A stretch of 64,000 bases of DNA, from contig DAISXY010000001.1 of assembly GCA_036825615.1 (NCBI GenBank), forward strand, positions 62,001 to 126,000. The letters run 5' to 3'. A model generated the notes under the pieces. It was not told the origin of the DNA and ran no database searches. It was given only the letters and a program-made list of their open reading frames with translations. The DNA comes from JAICXG01 sp036825615. Lineage in GTDB: Bacteria > Verrucomicrobiota > Verrucomicrobiia > Chthoniobacterales > UBA10450. Both the position numbers and the translations under genes were made by a program. Below, piece by piece: positions 36,112 to 44,661 of this stretch (positions are counted from its first letter, which is position 1; every line of letters starts with the position of its first letter).

Positions 36112-36573
36112 ATGAACGACGACTTGGAAAAGCGAATCGAAGCCGCGGTGAAGCACCCGCAGAACCTCGGCGAGATGGAGAACGCCGACGCGATCGGCAC
36201 GGTCGGGAGCGCCGACTGCGGCGATATGCTGCGGATGTGGGTAAAATTTAAGGAGCAGGACGGGCGCAAGGTGATCGATCGCGCCACCTTCCAGACCTTC
36301 GGCTGCCAGACCGCGATCGCGGTCGCGAGCGTGGCGACGCAAATGCTCGCGGGCAAAACCGTCGAGGAAGCGATGAACATGAGCGGGGAAGATTTGTCCG
36401 CGCCGCTTGGACCGCTGCCTCCGGTGAAGATTCACTGCGCGCAGCTCGTCGAGGGCGCGTTGCGCTCCGCTTTAAGCGGCAATTCCGCGCCGGTCGAGTC
36501 GAGCGGGCCGACCCTGGTGCAATCCTTTGCCCCAGGCGAAGGGAAAAAACTCAAGGTGGTGCTCGATTCCTAA
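36112..36573 (+). CDS. NifU/IscU-like Fe-S cluster assembly scaffold
   Basis: The 153-residue protein has the three conserved cysteines of U-type scaffolds: GSADCGDMLRMWVKF, FGCQTAIAVAS, and KIHCAQLVEGAL. It has a longer tail than IscU. It is the second gene of the rhodanese-like/NifU-like/SufT operon. Its role is to build a [2Fe-2S] or [4Fe-4S] cluster from iron and sulfide; the partner cysteine desulfurase is not in this window. The word CCTAACGA lies directly after the stop codon. Confidence 0.92.
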   Translation: MNDDLEKRIEAAVKHPQNLGEMENADAIGTVGSADCGDMLRMWVKFKEQDGRKVIDRATFQTFGCQTAIAVASVATQMLAGKTVEEAMNMSGEDLSAPLGPLPPVKIHCAQLVEGALRSALSGNSAPVESSGPTLVQSFAPGEGKKLKVVLDS

Positions 36574-36591
36574 CCTAACGAAAGCCTAACA

Positions 36592-37143
36592 ATGCACGAA
36601 AACACTGAATTCAATACCACACGCGATGTTGAAGCGATCCAGATTCCGAGCGGGCAAAAGACGACGATTCCGGCCGGCACGCCGGGAGTGATCACGCAAA
36701 CCCTCGGCGGCAGCTACACCATCGCCACTTACCAGGGCCTGGCCCGGATCGCCGAGAAGGATCTCGATGCGCTCGGTCTCGAGAAACCACAGAGGGGCAA
36801 CGGCGAAAAACCGGTTAACGAAACTGGCGAGGTTGATGAAAAAGCGGTCTGGGATCAGTTGCGCCAGTGCTACGATCCGGAGATTCCGGTTAACATTGTG
36901 GATCTCGGCCTGGTCTACGATTGCCAGCTGATCCAAAATCCCGGCGGCGGGACCAGGGTTGAAGTAAAGATGACCCTGACCGCGCCCGGCTGCGGAATGG
37001 GCCCGGCCATCGCGCATGATGCGCAAAGCAAAATCCTGAGCATTGACGGGGTCGACGAAGCCGACGTCCAGCTTGTCTGGGACCCGCCCTGGAACCAGAA
37101 CATGATCAGCGAAGCCGGGCGGATGAAGCTCGGGATGATCTAG
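36592..37143 (+). CDS. sufT: Fe-S assembly factor SufT (MIP18/DUF59 family)
   Basis: The 183-residue protein ends in a DUF59 domain: IPVNIVDLGLVYDCQLI, then VKMTLTAPGCGMGPAIAHDA (with the conserved Cys) and VQLVWDPPWNQNMISEAGR. The N-terminal 90 residues (SGQKTTIPAGTPGVITQTLGGSY) are the SufT-specific part. SufT assists maturation of Fe-S proteins under high demand. The gene closes the three-gene Fe-S operon. Confidence 0.93.
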   Translation: MHENTEFNTTRDVEAIQIPSGQKTTIPAGTPGVITQTLGGSYTIATYQGLARIAEKDLDALGLEKPQRGNGEKPVNETGEVDEKAVWDQLRQCYDPEIPVNIVDLGLVYDCQLIQNPGGGTRVEVKMTLTAPGCGMGPAIAHDAQSKILSIDGVDEADVQLVWDPPWNQNMISEAGRMKLGMI

Positions 37144-37207
37144 AATCCCGTTTCGCCATGAGACGCGAAGCTCGATCCGCTGATTTTTTGGCAGCGCACT
37201 TTCCGAA

Positions 37208-37415
37208 CGCCCTCACTGGCGCTGCGCGTCCGTCTCTCCCAAACCCACTCCCTGCCCTCACTGGCGCTTCGCGTCCGTCTCTCCCACAGGGAGAGAAGAA
37301 AATTCGGCGCCAACTCTACACTCTCTCCCTCTGGGAGAGACGCACGCGCGCAGCGCGGCAGTGAGGGCAAGGGAGTGGGTTTGGGAGAGACGGACGCGCA
37401 GCGCCAGTGAGGGCG
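37208..37415. repeat. Perfect 45-bp inverted repeat enclosing a second, imperfect inverted repeat
   Basis: The left arm 37208-37252 (CGCCCTCACTGGCGCTGCGC ... CCCACTCCC) and the right arm 37371-37415 are exact reverse complements. Inside, GCCCTCACTGGCGCTTCGCG ... CAGGG (about 37254-37290) pairs imperfectly with 37328-37368. The whole could fold into one cruciform with nested arms. Words of this repeat occur at 20921-20985, 11000-11030 and 50330-50352. It lies between sufT and rplI. Confidence 0.9.
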
Positions 37416-37599
37416 TCAGAATATTCTTATCCGATGCGCAGTTGCATTGCGTCATTCCCAACTGCAAATGAGCAAACACCGCCTGCAAGCGCGCAGACGA
37501 GGGTCTGGGATTGACAGCGGTTTTCAACCTCCTATACTCACGTCCCTGCGCCTCGGAAAAATCGCTTCACCGGGCCGCATTTCAGCTGGAAATTTCGAC

Positions 37600-38127
37600 A
37601 TGCCTTCCACTCAAGTTATCCTGACCGAAAACGTTCCCGGCCTCGGAGCCGAGGCCGATGTCGTCAAAGTGCGCAGCGGTTACGCGCGGAATTTTTTGCT
37701 GCCCAAAGGCATGGCCTACGAGGTCACGGCGAGCGCTCTCCGCCAGCTTGATGCCTTAAAGGCAAAACGCGCCGAACGCGAGGCGCGCGAGCTGAATGAA
37801 GCGGAGGAACTCGCCCGACGGATCGGCAAGCTCAAGGTGACCTTCATCCTCCAAACCGGCGAAACGGGCAAGGCTTTCGGTTCCATTACCGCGAATGATC
37901 TCGCGGCGCGTTTGAAGCAGGAGCTTAATCGCGAATTCGATCGCCACCTGCTCGTGCTCGAGCATCCAATCAAGACCACCGGCGAACACGAGGTGCCGAT
38001 TAAATTGCACCACGAGGTCACGGCGAAATTTAAGTTCAACGTCAAATCCGCCGAAGAACCGAAGCCCGAAGCTGCCGCCGAAGAACCGGCGGGCAAGTCC
38101 CGCGGTCCGCGCAAACGTACGAAATAG
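37600..38127 (+). CDS. rplI: 50S ribosomal protein L9
   Basis: From the ATG at 37600 the protein has 175 residues. MPSTQVILTENVPGLGAEAD, VVKVRSGYARNFLLPKGMA and the long connecting helix are typical of L9, and the C-terminal domain ends in an extra Ala/Glu/Lys tail (EAAAEEPAGKSRGPRKRTK). An in-frame stretch upstream to 37447 is intergenic repeat. The TAG stop is immediately followed by the ATG of dnaB. Confidence 0.95.
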   Translation: MPSTQVILTENVPGLGAEADVVKVRSGYARNFLLPKGMAYEVTASALRQLDALKAKRAEREARELNEAEELARRIGKLKVTFILQTGETGKAFGSITANDLAARLKQELNREFDRHLLVLEHPIKTTGEHEVPIKLHHEVTAKFKFNVKSAEEPKPEAAAEEPAGKSRGPRKRTK

Positions 38128-39624
38128 ATGCCGAGAGCTTCTCAAGGCTCGAGCCGAGCCGGAGAAAAAACTCGGAAAGAACCTGGAAACGGGTCCGGCC
38201 GAGAATGGCCGGGGCGCCGGATGGACGGCGAAGGGCAGAAGCTCACAGCTTCTTCACCGGATATTCACCGCGCCCTGCCCCACAGCGTCGAGGCCGAGCA
38301 GGGCGTGCTCGGTTCCATGCTCATCTCGCCGCAGGAGAAGATCGCGGAAGTAGTCGAGAAAATTAACGAGAACTACTTCTACATCCCGGCGCACCAGACG
38401 ATCTACAGCGTGCTGGTCGATCTTTGGAACAAGCAACAGGGGATCGATCTCATCACCTTCACGCAGGTCCTGCGCGACCGGAACCTGCTCGAGACCATCG
38501 GGGGCGCGGCTTTCGTGACCAGCCTCTTCACCTTCGTCCCGACGGCGGCGAACGTCGGTTATTACCTTGAGATCGTGCGGGACAAATACATCCTGCGCGA
38601 AATCATCGCCGCCTGCACCGAGGGCGCGCGCCGTTCCTACGAAGAGCAGGAGGAAGTCGACAGCTTGCTCGATGAAGTAGAGCAAAAAATCTACGCCGTC
38701 GGTGAAGACCGCTTCAAAGGCGAGAGCCGGACGATGAAAGAGCAGGTGATGGAAGCGATCGAGACCATCAACAAGCTCTGGGAACAAAAGGGCAGTCTCA
38801 CCGGGCTGGGTACCGGCTTCATCGAATTCGATAAGATGACGAGCGGGCTGCACAACTCCGAGATGATCGTAATCGCCGCCCGGCCGAGCATGGGCAAGAC
38901 CGCCTTCTGCATGAACGTGGCCGAGCACATCGCGGTGCATGATAGGAAACCGGTCGCCGTTTTCAGCCTCGAAATGAGCAGCCAGCAACTCGTGCAACGG
39001 ATGCTTTGCTCGCGCGCCCGCGTCAATCTGCGTAAGGCGCGCGATGGTTTTCTCGCCGACAGCGATTTCGACAAGATCGCCTCGGCGGCGAGCAAACTGG
39101 CCGAGGCGGATATCTATGTCGACGACACGCCGGCCCTTACCATTCTCGAGCTGCGCGCCAAGGCCCGGCGGCTGAAGGCGCGGCACGATGTCGCGCTCAT
39201 CGTGATTGATTACCTGCAACTCCTCCGATCCACCTCGCGGCGCGGGCAGGAAAATCGCCAGATCGAAATATCCGAAATCTCCGCCGGAATCAAAGGCCTG
39301 GCCAAAGAGTTGAACATCCCGATCCTGGTCGCGGCGCAGTTGAACCGGAATCCGGAAAACCGCACCGGGGACAGCAAAGGCCGCCCACGCCTGAGCGACC
39401 TGCGGGAGTCGGGCAGCATCGAGCAGGACGCCGACATCGTCGGCCTTCTCGTTAGGCAGGAATACTATGCCGACACCGAGGAGGAAAAAGACGAGACCGA
39501 AGGCAAAGCCGAGCTCATCATCGCGAAGCAACGCAACGGGCCAACCGGCGATGTGCCACTCACCTTCATCAAGGAATTCACCCGCTTCGAGGATCGCGCC
39601 CGGGAGGAACGGGAGGCGATCTAG
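38128..39624 (+). CDS. dnaB: Replicative DNA helicase DnaB
   Basis: The 498-residue frame starts directly after the rplI stop; the family sequence begins around the Met at 38221 (MDGEGQKLTASS, then PHSVEAEQGVLGSML), so that may be the true start (467 residues). Walker A is ARPSMGKTAF, Walker B lies in ALIVIDYLQLL, and the arginine-finger region RESGSIEQDADIV is present. DnaB unwinds DNA at the replication fork. rplI-dnaB-tmk-holB is a plausible replication/translation cluster. Confidence 0.97.
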   Translation: MPRASQGSSRAGEKTRKEPGNGSGREWPGRRMDGEGQKLTASSPDIHRALPHSVEAEQGVLGSMLISPQEKIAEVVEKINENYFYIPAHQTIYSVLVDLWNKQQGIDLITFTQVLRDRNLLETIGGAAFVTSLFTFVPTAANVGYYLEIVRDKYILREIIAACTEGARRSYEEQEEVDSLLDEVEQKIYAVGEDRFKGESRTMKEQVMEAIETINKLWEQKGSLTGLGTGFIEFDKMTSGLHNSEMIVIAARPSMGKTAFCMNVAEHIAVHDRKPVAVFSLEMSSQQLVQRMLCSRARVNLRKARDGFLADSDFDKIASAASKLAEADIYVDDTPALTILELRAKARRLKARHDVALIVIDYLQLLRSTSRRGQENRQIEISEISAGIKGLAKELNIPILVAAQLNRNPENRTGDSKGRPRLSDLRESGSIEQDADIVGLLVRQEYYADTEEEKDETEGKAELIIAKQRNGPTGDVPLTFIKEFTRFEDRAREEREAI

Positions 39625-39718
39625 GCAAGCGCGGCGTCAGTCGAGAACGCTTCGCCCGGCGCTCCGATTTTCCAGCGAAGAAATCGACAATTTCGAACCA
39701 GTGCCCGAAAATCGCCTC

Positions 39719-40402
39719 ATGCGCCGGCTGCCGTTCATCAGCTTCGAAGGCTCGGAGGGTTGTGGAAAATCGACCCAAATCGCCCGGCTCGCCGAGCGCC
39801 TCACAAGAGCCGGTGTGCCGTTGCTCGTGACGCGGGAGCCGGGAGGAACGCCGATCGGGGAAAAAATCCGGCACCTTTTGCAATTCGCGCCCGAGAGCGT
39901 GGCGATGACGGCCGAGGCGGAGCTGCTTCTTTTCGAAGCCAGCCGCAGTCAGCTCGTGCGCGAAGTGATCCAGCCCGCGCTCGCCCGCGGCACGGTTGTG
40001 ATTTCCGATCGGTTCGCCGATTCCACCACGGTTTACCAGGGCGTGGCGCGCCGGCTCGACCAGGAGATGGTCCAGCATCTCAACTCTTTTGCGGTCGGTG
40101 ATTGCTGGCCCGATCTCACCTTTCTCCTCGATATTGATCCAGTCACCGCTCGGACGCGGATGTTGCGCCGGGTGCGGCCTGCAGCCGGGATCGACCGGAT
40201 GGAGCAGGAGCCGCTGCAATTTTACGAGGACGTCTGTCTTGCCTATCGCGCACTGGCGGCGCGCGAATCGCACCGCATCCAGAGAATCGACGCCGGCGGC
40301 TCGGTCGAGGAGATCGAGGAGGAGATCTGGCAGATAATCACCGCGCGTTTCGGCAATCTCACTCAACTGATTTCTGCGCCGCAGCGCCGGCACCGTTCCT
40401 GA
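39719..40402 (+). CDS. tmk: Thymidylate kinase
   Basis: From the ATG at 39719 the protein has 227 residues. P-loop FEGSEGCGKSTQ, the DRX motif in ISDRFADSTTVYQG, the TREPGGTPIGEKIR motif and the lid region RVRPAAGIDRMEQEP are as in Tmk. It phosphorylates dTMP to dTDP. It precedes holB by 3 bp, a conserved pairing. Confidence 0.97.
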   Translation: MRRLPFISFEGSEGCGKSTQIARLAERLTRAGVPLLVTREPGGTPIGEKIRHLLQFAPESVAMTAEAELLLFEASRSQLVREVIQPALARGTVVISDRFADSTTVYQGVARRLDQEMVQHLNSFAVGDCWPDLTFLLDIDPVTARTRMLRRVRPAAGIDRMEQEPLQFYEDVCLAYRALAARESHRIQRIDAGGSVEEIEEEIWQIITARFGNLTQLISAPQRRHRS

Positions 40403-40405
40403 GCC

Positions 40406-41383
40406 GTGGCCTTTACTCGCAAAGCTGCGCTTGCTCATTTGCGTCGGGCACAGAAACGCGGCCGCCTCGCCCACGCCTACCTCATCGCGGGCGCGCGCGG
40501 GAGCGGGAAACGCGCCCTTGCCGCCGAGATCGCGCAATTGGTGAACGACGCCCCGGCTGAGCATATCCTCGCCGGCACTGCGCCCGATGTTTATGTGACC
40601 GAACCGCAGTCAAGAGCGCGCCGAATCAAGGTCGAACAACTGCGCGAACTCGAACATTCGCTCCAGATGCGGGCGAGCGATGGCCGGCGCAAGGTGGCGA
40701 TCATTGCCGAGGCCGATCGGATGACGGCGGAGGCAGCCAACGCTTTTCTAAAAACGCTCGAGGAACCGCCTAACAATTCACTCCTCCTCCTGCTCAGCGC
40801 GATCCCGGAGGTCCTGCCGGAGACGATCCGGTCGCGTTGTATCGATCTGCCGCTGGCCGCGCCTAACGAGAAGACGCGAGGAAACGAGGAGGTCGAATTG
40901 ATCGAGCTGCTGAACGGTATTGACGCGGCCGATTTCGGGACGGTGCAGGAGGCTTATCGGCTCGCCCAGGCTTTCGAGCAGTTGCTCGGTCAAATCCGGC
41001 AGAAGATCCAGGAAGAAAATGCCGCCGCCCAAAAGGCGGAGGAAGCGCGTTACAAGAATACAACCGAAGGCGGCTGGCTTGAGGCTCGCGAGGAGCATTA
41101 CAAGGCGCTGACCGAAAGCCGCTATCTCGAGCGACGCGCGGAACTGGTGGAAACGCTATTCCTCTGGTGGGCCGATGTCCTGCGGGCCAGCAGCGGGATC
41201 GCAGGACGCGAGCTGCCCGAAGCACGTCCGAGCACGGAAGCAATCGGCTCGCGCCTAACGACTCCCGAAATCCTGCGCCGGATGCAGCGGCTTGCGGAGC
41301 TGCGCGACCATCTTGCCCGCAATGTGCAGGAAGCGCTCGCGATCGAAGTCGCTTTTCTCCGTCTCTTCGCCGCTCCGGCATGA
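40406..41383 (+). CDS. holB: DNA polymerase III delta' subunit-like ATPase
   Basis: The 325-residue protein starts at a GTG. It has the clamp-loader AAA fold with a Walker A-like loop AGARGSGKRALA, the sensor/Walker B-like region KVAIIAEADRMTAEAANAFLKTLEEPP and the SRC motif IRSRCIDLPL. The zinc-binding cysteines seen in many delta'/tau proteins are missing. The next gene starts inside its stop codon (ATGA). Pairing with tmk supports the call; the loader's exact subunit type rests on context. Confidence 0.9.
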   Translation: MAFTRKAALAHLRRAQKRGRLAHAYLIAGARGSGKRALAAEIAQLVNDAPAEHILAGTAPDVYVTEPQSRARRIKVEQLRELEHSLQMRASDGRRKVAIIAEADRMTAEAANAFLKTLEEPPNNSLLLLLSAIPEVLPETIRSRCIDLPLAAPNEKTRGNEEVELIELLNGIDAADFGTVQEAYRLAQAFEQLLGQIRQKIQEENAAAQKAEEARYKNTTEGGWLEAREEHYKALTESRYLERRAELVETLFLWWADVLRASSGIAGRELPEARPSTEAIGSRLTTPEILRRMQRLAELRDHLARNVQEALAIEVAFLRLFAAPA

Positions 41384-42525
41384 AGTCTCATCGCACCCTG
41401 CGCGTCGGCCTGATTGGCACCGGCTTCATGGGCAAGGCGCATTCCAATGCCTGGCGACAAGCGCCGCGCTTTTTTGATCTGCCGGCCAGAGTTGAAATGC
41501 GCACGATCTGCGGTCGCAACCCGGCCAGAGTAGAAGAAGCGGCAAGAAGGTTTGGCTGGTCGAACAGCGTCACCGATTGGCGCGCAGTGGTCGACGACCC
41601 GGAGATCGATGTGCTCGATATCACAACGCCTAACGACACCCACGGCGAAATTGCAATCGCGGCCGCGGCGGCTGGAAAGGCGATCTTGTGCGAGAAGCCC
41701 CTCGCGCGCAACCTCGCCGAAGCGGAGGAAATGGCGCGCGCGGTGCGGAAGGCCGGGGTCGTCAACATGGTGTGCCACAACTACCGGCGTGTCCCGGCGC
41801 TCGCCCTCGCGCAGGAAATGATCGCGCGCGGCGAGCTGGGCGAGCGGATTTATCATTATCGCGCTCGTTACGCACAGGACTGGATCGCCGATCCCGAGTT
41901 TCCACTCGTCTGGCGGTTGCGAGCAGCGATCGCCGGCTCGGGTTCGTTAGGCGACCTCGGCTCTCATATCATTGATCTCGGTCGCTATCTCGTGGGCGAA
42001 TTCCGTGAAGTCTGCGCGCTTCGCGAAACGTTCGTCAAAGAACGGCCGCTGCCGGAGAAACGCGGGCGTCGCGGCAAGGTGACAGTGGATGACGCCGTCG
42101 CCGTGATGGGCCGGTTTGATAACGGCGCGATCGCCACCCTGGAAGCGACGCGTTTCGCGCCGGGACGAAAGAATGGCCTCACGATCGAGATCAACGCGAG
42201 CGGCGGTTCGTTAGTCTTCGATCTCGAGAAATTGAACCGGCTGCAATTTTATCGCGCGGAGGATCCGGAAGGTCGGCGGGGACTGCGCGAAATCCTGGTG
42301 ACGGAAGAGGTGCATCCTTTCATCGAGCACTGGTGGCCGCCGGGCCACCTCCTCGGCTACGAGCATAGCTTCGTCCATACGGCGGCGGATTTTGTGCGCG
42401 CGGTGGTGAGCGCGAAACGTGTGCGGCCGGATTTTGCTGATGGGCTCGCGAACCACCGCGTCCTCGCCGCGATCGAGCAAAGCGCGCGGGAGAGGCGATG
42501 GGTGCATTGTAGCCGGGGTCGGTGA
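41380..42525 (+). CDS. Gfo/Idh/MocA family NAD(P)-dependent oxidoreductase
   Basis: From the ATG at 41380, overlapping the holB stop by 4 bp, the protein has 381 residues. It has the Rossmann loop VGLIGTGFMGKAHSNAW, EKPLARNLAEAEEM with the catalytic Lys, NYRRVP and GDLGSHIIDLGRYL. These enzymes oxidise or reduce sugars and cyclitols such as myo-inositol. The substrate is unknown. Being translationally coupled to holB is odd and probably reflects operon packing. The TGA stop lies inside an inverted repeat shared with the der 3' end. Confidence 0.93.
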   Translation: MKSHRTLRVGLIGTGFMGKAHSNAWRQAPRFFDLPARVEMRTICGRNPARVEEAARRFGWSNSVTDWRAVVDDPEIDVLDITTPNDTHGEIAIAAAAAGKAILCEKPLARNLAEAEEMARAVRKAGVVNMVCHNYRRVPALALAQEMIARGELGERIYHYRARYAQDWIADPEFPLVWRLRAAIAGSGSLGDLGSHIIDLGRYLVGEFREVCALRETFVKERPLPEKRGRRGKVTVDDAVAVMGRFDNGAIATLEATRFAPGRKNGLTIEINASGGSLVFDLEKLNRLQFYRAEDPEGRRGLREILVTEEVHPFIEHWWPPGHLLGYEHSFVHTAADFVRAVVSAKRVRPDFADGLANHRVLAAIEQSARERRWVHCSRGR

Positions 42526-42584
42526 CCCCGGCCGAATTGCTGCCGCGCCTGATTGCAGAGCCGGGATCACCGATCCCGGCTACA
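42508..42584. repeat. Inverted pair of palindromic units between convergent genes
   Basis: The left unit TGTAGCCGGGGTCGGTGACC then CCGGC and the right unit GCCGGGATCACCGATCCCGG then CTACA are inverted copies; each also folds on itself. The stop codon of the oxidoreductase (TGA) lies in the left unit and that of der (TAG on the minus strand) in the right unit. It can act as a bidirectional hairpin. Confidence 0.8.
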
Positions 42585-43950
42585 ACTTGCGCCGGTCCGT
42601 TTCCGGGCGCGGTCGAAAATCCAACATTAAGGGCAAGCCGGTGAAGGGTCTCTCCGCGCGAATCTGTGCCTCGAGGTAACGCGCGTAGGTTTCGCCTAAC
42701 AATTGCGGATCGTTTACGAAAAGCACGAACTCCGGCGTCGCCAAGGTGCGTTTCTCGTCCTCGCGTGTTTGCGTGGCGTAGAAAAGTTTCAACCGCCGGT
42801 TCGCGACCATGGGCGGCGGATTAGCGGCGAACGCGCGGCGGAGGAGACGGTTCAACACTCCGGTGCTGATTCGCTCGCTGCTGGCACGTCGAATCCTGCG
42901 GATCGCGAGGAAAAGACGCTCAAGATTTTCGCCCGTCAAAGCCGATGCGACCAGCACCGGCGCATAGGGCAGAAAGAACAGTCGCGCCTGCGTGTCTTCA
43001 ATCACTTCGCCCAGCGTTTGCCTGGCGCCGCGCTCAGGTTTCACCAGATCCCATTTGTTTACCATCACCAGTGCCGGCTTGTGCGCCTTCTCGATCAGGG
43101 CCGCAATTTTTTTGTCCTGGGCCGTGACACCACAGGTCGCGTCGACCACGAGAACGCAGAGATCGGCGCGACGAATCGTTCGCTCCGAACGCATGACGCT
43201 GAAGATTTCAACCGAGCTGGAGCGTTTGCCACGCGGACGAATGCCGGCGGTATCGATGAGGACGAAATCTTCTTCCCCGCGCCGATAGGCAATATCGACT
43301 GCATCGCGCGTTGTCCCGGGCAGGCTGCTCACAATCGTGCGGCGATCGCTGAGAATCGCGTTGATGAGCGAGGATTTGCCGACGTTCGGCCGGCCGATGA
43401 TGGCGAGCGATATGACGGAAGTTCGTGAACTGGGCGGCAGTTCTGTTTCCGCTAGCGGGAGCAGGCGCTCAATCGTTTCGCCTAACGAATCGATCCCGCC
43501 GCCGTGCGCGGCACTGACCGGCAAAGTTTCAAACCCGAGCCGTTGAAAATCGGCTTCGAGATCGCGGTGCTTGGGATGATCGACTTTGTTCACAACGAGC
43601 AACACCGGCTTCTTGGAACGACGGAGCGTGCGTGCGAGTTCCTCATCGATCGGCGTCAACCCCTGCTGCGCATCGACCACGAAGAGGATGAGATCGGCTT
43701 GCTCCATGGCGGCGTCGGCCGCGCGCCGGACCTCCTCGATTAGCTCGTTCTCCCCTGCTCCCCCGATTCCGCCTGTGTCCCAGACCGTGAAATCGCCCTT
43801 CCGACTCGGTGCGGAAATGCGGTCGCGGGTGATCCCGGGTTGGCCGTGGACGATCGCAATATTGCGCCCGACAAGGCGGTTGAAGAGCGCGCTTTTGCCA
43901 ACATTAGGCCGGCCCACGATCGCGACCTGGCGAGGACCACGGTTTTCCAT
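42580..43950 (-). CDS. der: Ribosome-associated GTPase Der (EngA)
   Basis: The 456-residue protein has two GTPase domains, each with GRPNVGKS, a DT-G motif (VWDTGGIGG and LIDTAGIRPRG) and NK-D (NKVDHPKH and NKWDLVKP), then a KH-like C-terminal domain (RRLKLFYATQTRE). This tandem arrangement is unique to Der, which acts in 50S assembly. The tail is normal. pgsA follows 3 bp downstream on the same strand... in transcription order der precedes nothing else on this strand except the repeat at its 3' end, while pgsA lies just upstream of its start, so pgsA and der are probably co-transcribed. Confidence 0.97.
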   Translation of the reverse strand: MENRGPRQVAIVGRPNVGKSALFNRLVGRNIAIVHGQPGITRDRISAPSRKGDFTVWDTGGIGGAGENELIEEVRRAADAAMEQADLILFVVDAQQGLTPIDEELARTLRRSKKPVLLVVNKVDHPKHRDLEADFQRLGFETLPVSAAHGGGIDSLGETIERLLPLAETELPPSSRTSVISLAIIGRPNVGKSSLINAILSDRRTIVSSLPGTTRDAVDIAYRRGEEDFVLIDTAGIRPRGKRSSSVEIFSVMRSERTIRRADLCVLVVDATCGVTAQDKKIAALIEKAHKPALVMVNKWDLVKPERGARQTLGEVIEDTQARLFFLPYAPVLVASALTGENLERLFLAIRRIRRASSERISTGVLNRLLRRAFAANPPPMVANRRLKLFYATQTREDEKRTLATPEFVLFVNDPQLLGETYARYLEAQIRAERPFTGLPLMLDFRPRPETDRRKL

Positions 43951-43953
43951 TGC

Positions 43954-44571
43954 CTAACGAACCGGCTGATTTTCTTTTGGGTTGGTGTGGCCTTGCGCGC
44001 CCAGTTGACGAAACCCGTCGGTCACATAAACCACGCCGGAAACAAAGGTGAAGAGACCAGCCGCAGCGACGACGTAGAGGAGCGGGACAAACATGAGCTG
44101 CAACATGACCCACGCAATCGCCGCCATTTGCAAAACGGTTGCGATTTTCCCCGTCCAATGCGGCCGCACGCGCACATGCCCGTTGAGCAGGTGAAGGATG
44201 ATGCTGCCGATGAGAATCACGGCGTCACGGGTGATAACGAGGACCGGAAACCAGGTCGGGAACTGCCCATACTGCGGCGCGACGTGGCTCCAGTTGCTGA
44301 TGCTGAGAGTGATAATGCCGCTGAGGAGGAGGCCCTTATCTGCAATCGGATCGAGGATCACTCCCAGGGCGCTCTTTTGGTTGTAGCGCCGGGCGATGTA
44401 ACCATCCAGGCCATCGCTGACGGCCGCGATCAGAAAGATGATGATCGCGGTGTAACGTTGCCATTCCTGGGGCTGGCCGCGCTTGATGCTCTCGCCATAA
44501 TAGAGCGCCATCGTGACGAAAGCCGGAATCATCAGGATGCGCGCGAGCGTGATCTTGTTCGCGGTCGTCAT
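43954..44571 (-). CDS. pgsA: CDP-diacylglycerol-glycerol-3-phosphate 3-phosphatidyltransferase-like enzyme
   Basis: From the ATG at 44571, preceded by GGAG at 6 bp, the protein has 205 residues and about five membrane spans. The CDP-alcohol phosphotransferase motif DG-x2-AR-x8-G-x3-D-x3-D is present as SDGLDGYIARRYNQKSALG followed by VILDPIADK. The N-terminal NKITLARILMIPAFV is typical of PgsA. It makes phosphatidylglycerophosphate. The stop codon falls in a TCGTTAGG word. der begins 3 bp downstream. Confidence 0.93.
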   Translation of the reverse strand: MTTANKITLARILMIPAFVTMALYYGESIKRGQPQEWQRYTAIIIFLIAAVSDGLDGYIARRYNQKSALGVILDPIADKGLLLSGIITLSISNWSHVAPQYGQFPTWFPVLVITRDAVILIGSIILHLLNGHVRVRPHWTGKIATVLQMAAIAWVMLQLMFVPLLYVVAAAGLFTFVSGVVYVTDGFRQLGAQGHTNPKENQPVR

Positions 44572-44601
44572 GAGCAACTCCAGTATGCCCATCGCGCGGC
44601 G

Positions 44602-44636
44602 GAAAAAAAGCGGAACGAAGACGTGTTCGTTCCGCC
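44602..44636 (-). terminator. Rho-independent terminator of the DJ-1/PfpI gene
   Basis: On the minus strand a 10-bp stem GCGGAACGAA / TTCGTTCCGC with a 6-base loop is followed by a run of seven T. It lies 26 bp after the stop of the gene at 44662-45261. Confidence 0.85.
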
Positions 44637-44661
44637 TTTCCCAAGACTGCCAGCCTAACGA

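Noticed and set aside
37208..37415. Possible CRISPR array because of repeated words
   Set aside because: The repeats are inverted, unequal and lack regular spacers; no cas gene is nearby.
38254..39531. Long minus-strand frame of 425 codons opposite dnaB
   Set aside because: dnaB is unmistakable on the plus strand; this is a GC-rich shadow frame. The same holds for the 413-codon frame at 22899-24140 and the 241-codon frame at 42703-43428.
44464..44571. Start of pgsA at 44592
   Set aside because: The Met at 44571 has a better placed GGAG and aligns with the usual PgsA N-terminus.
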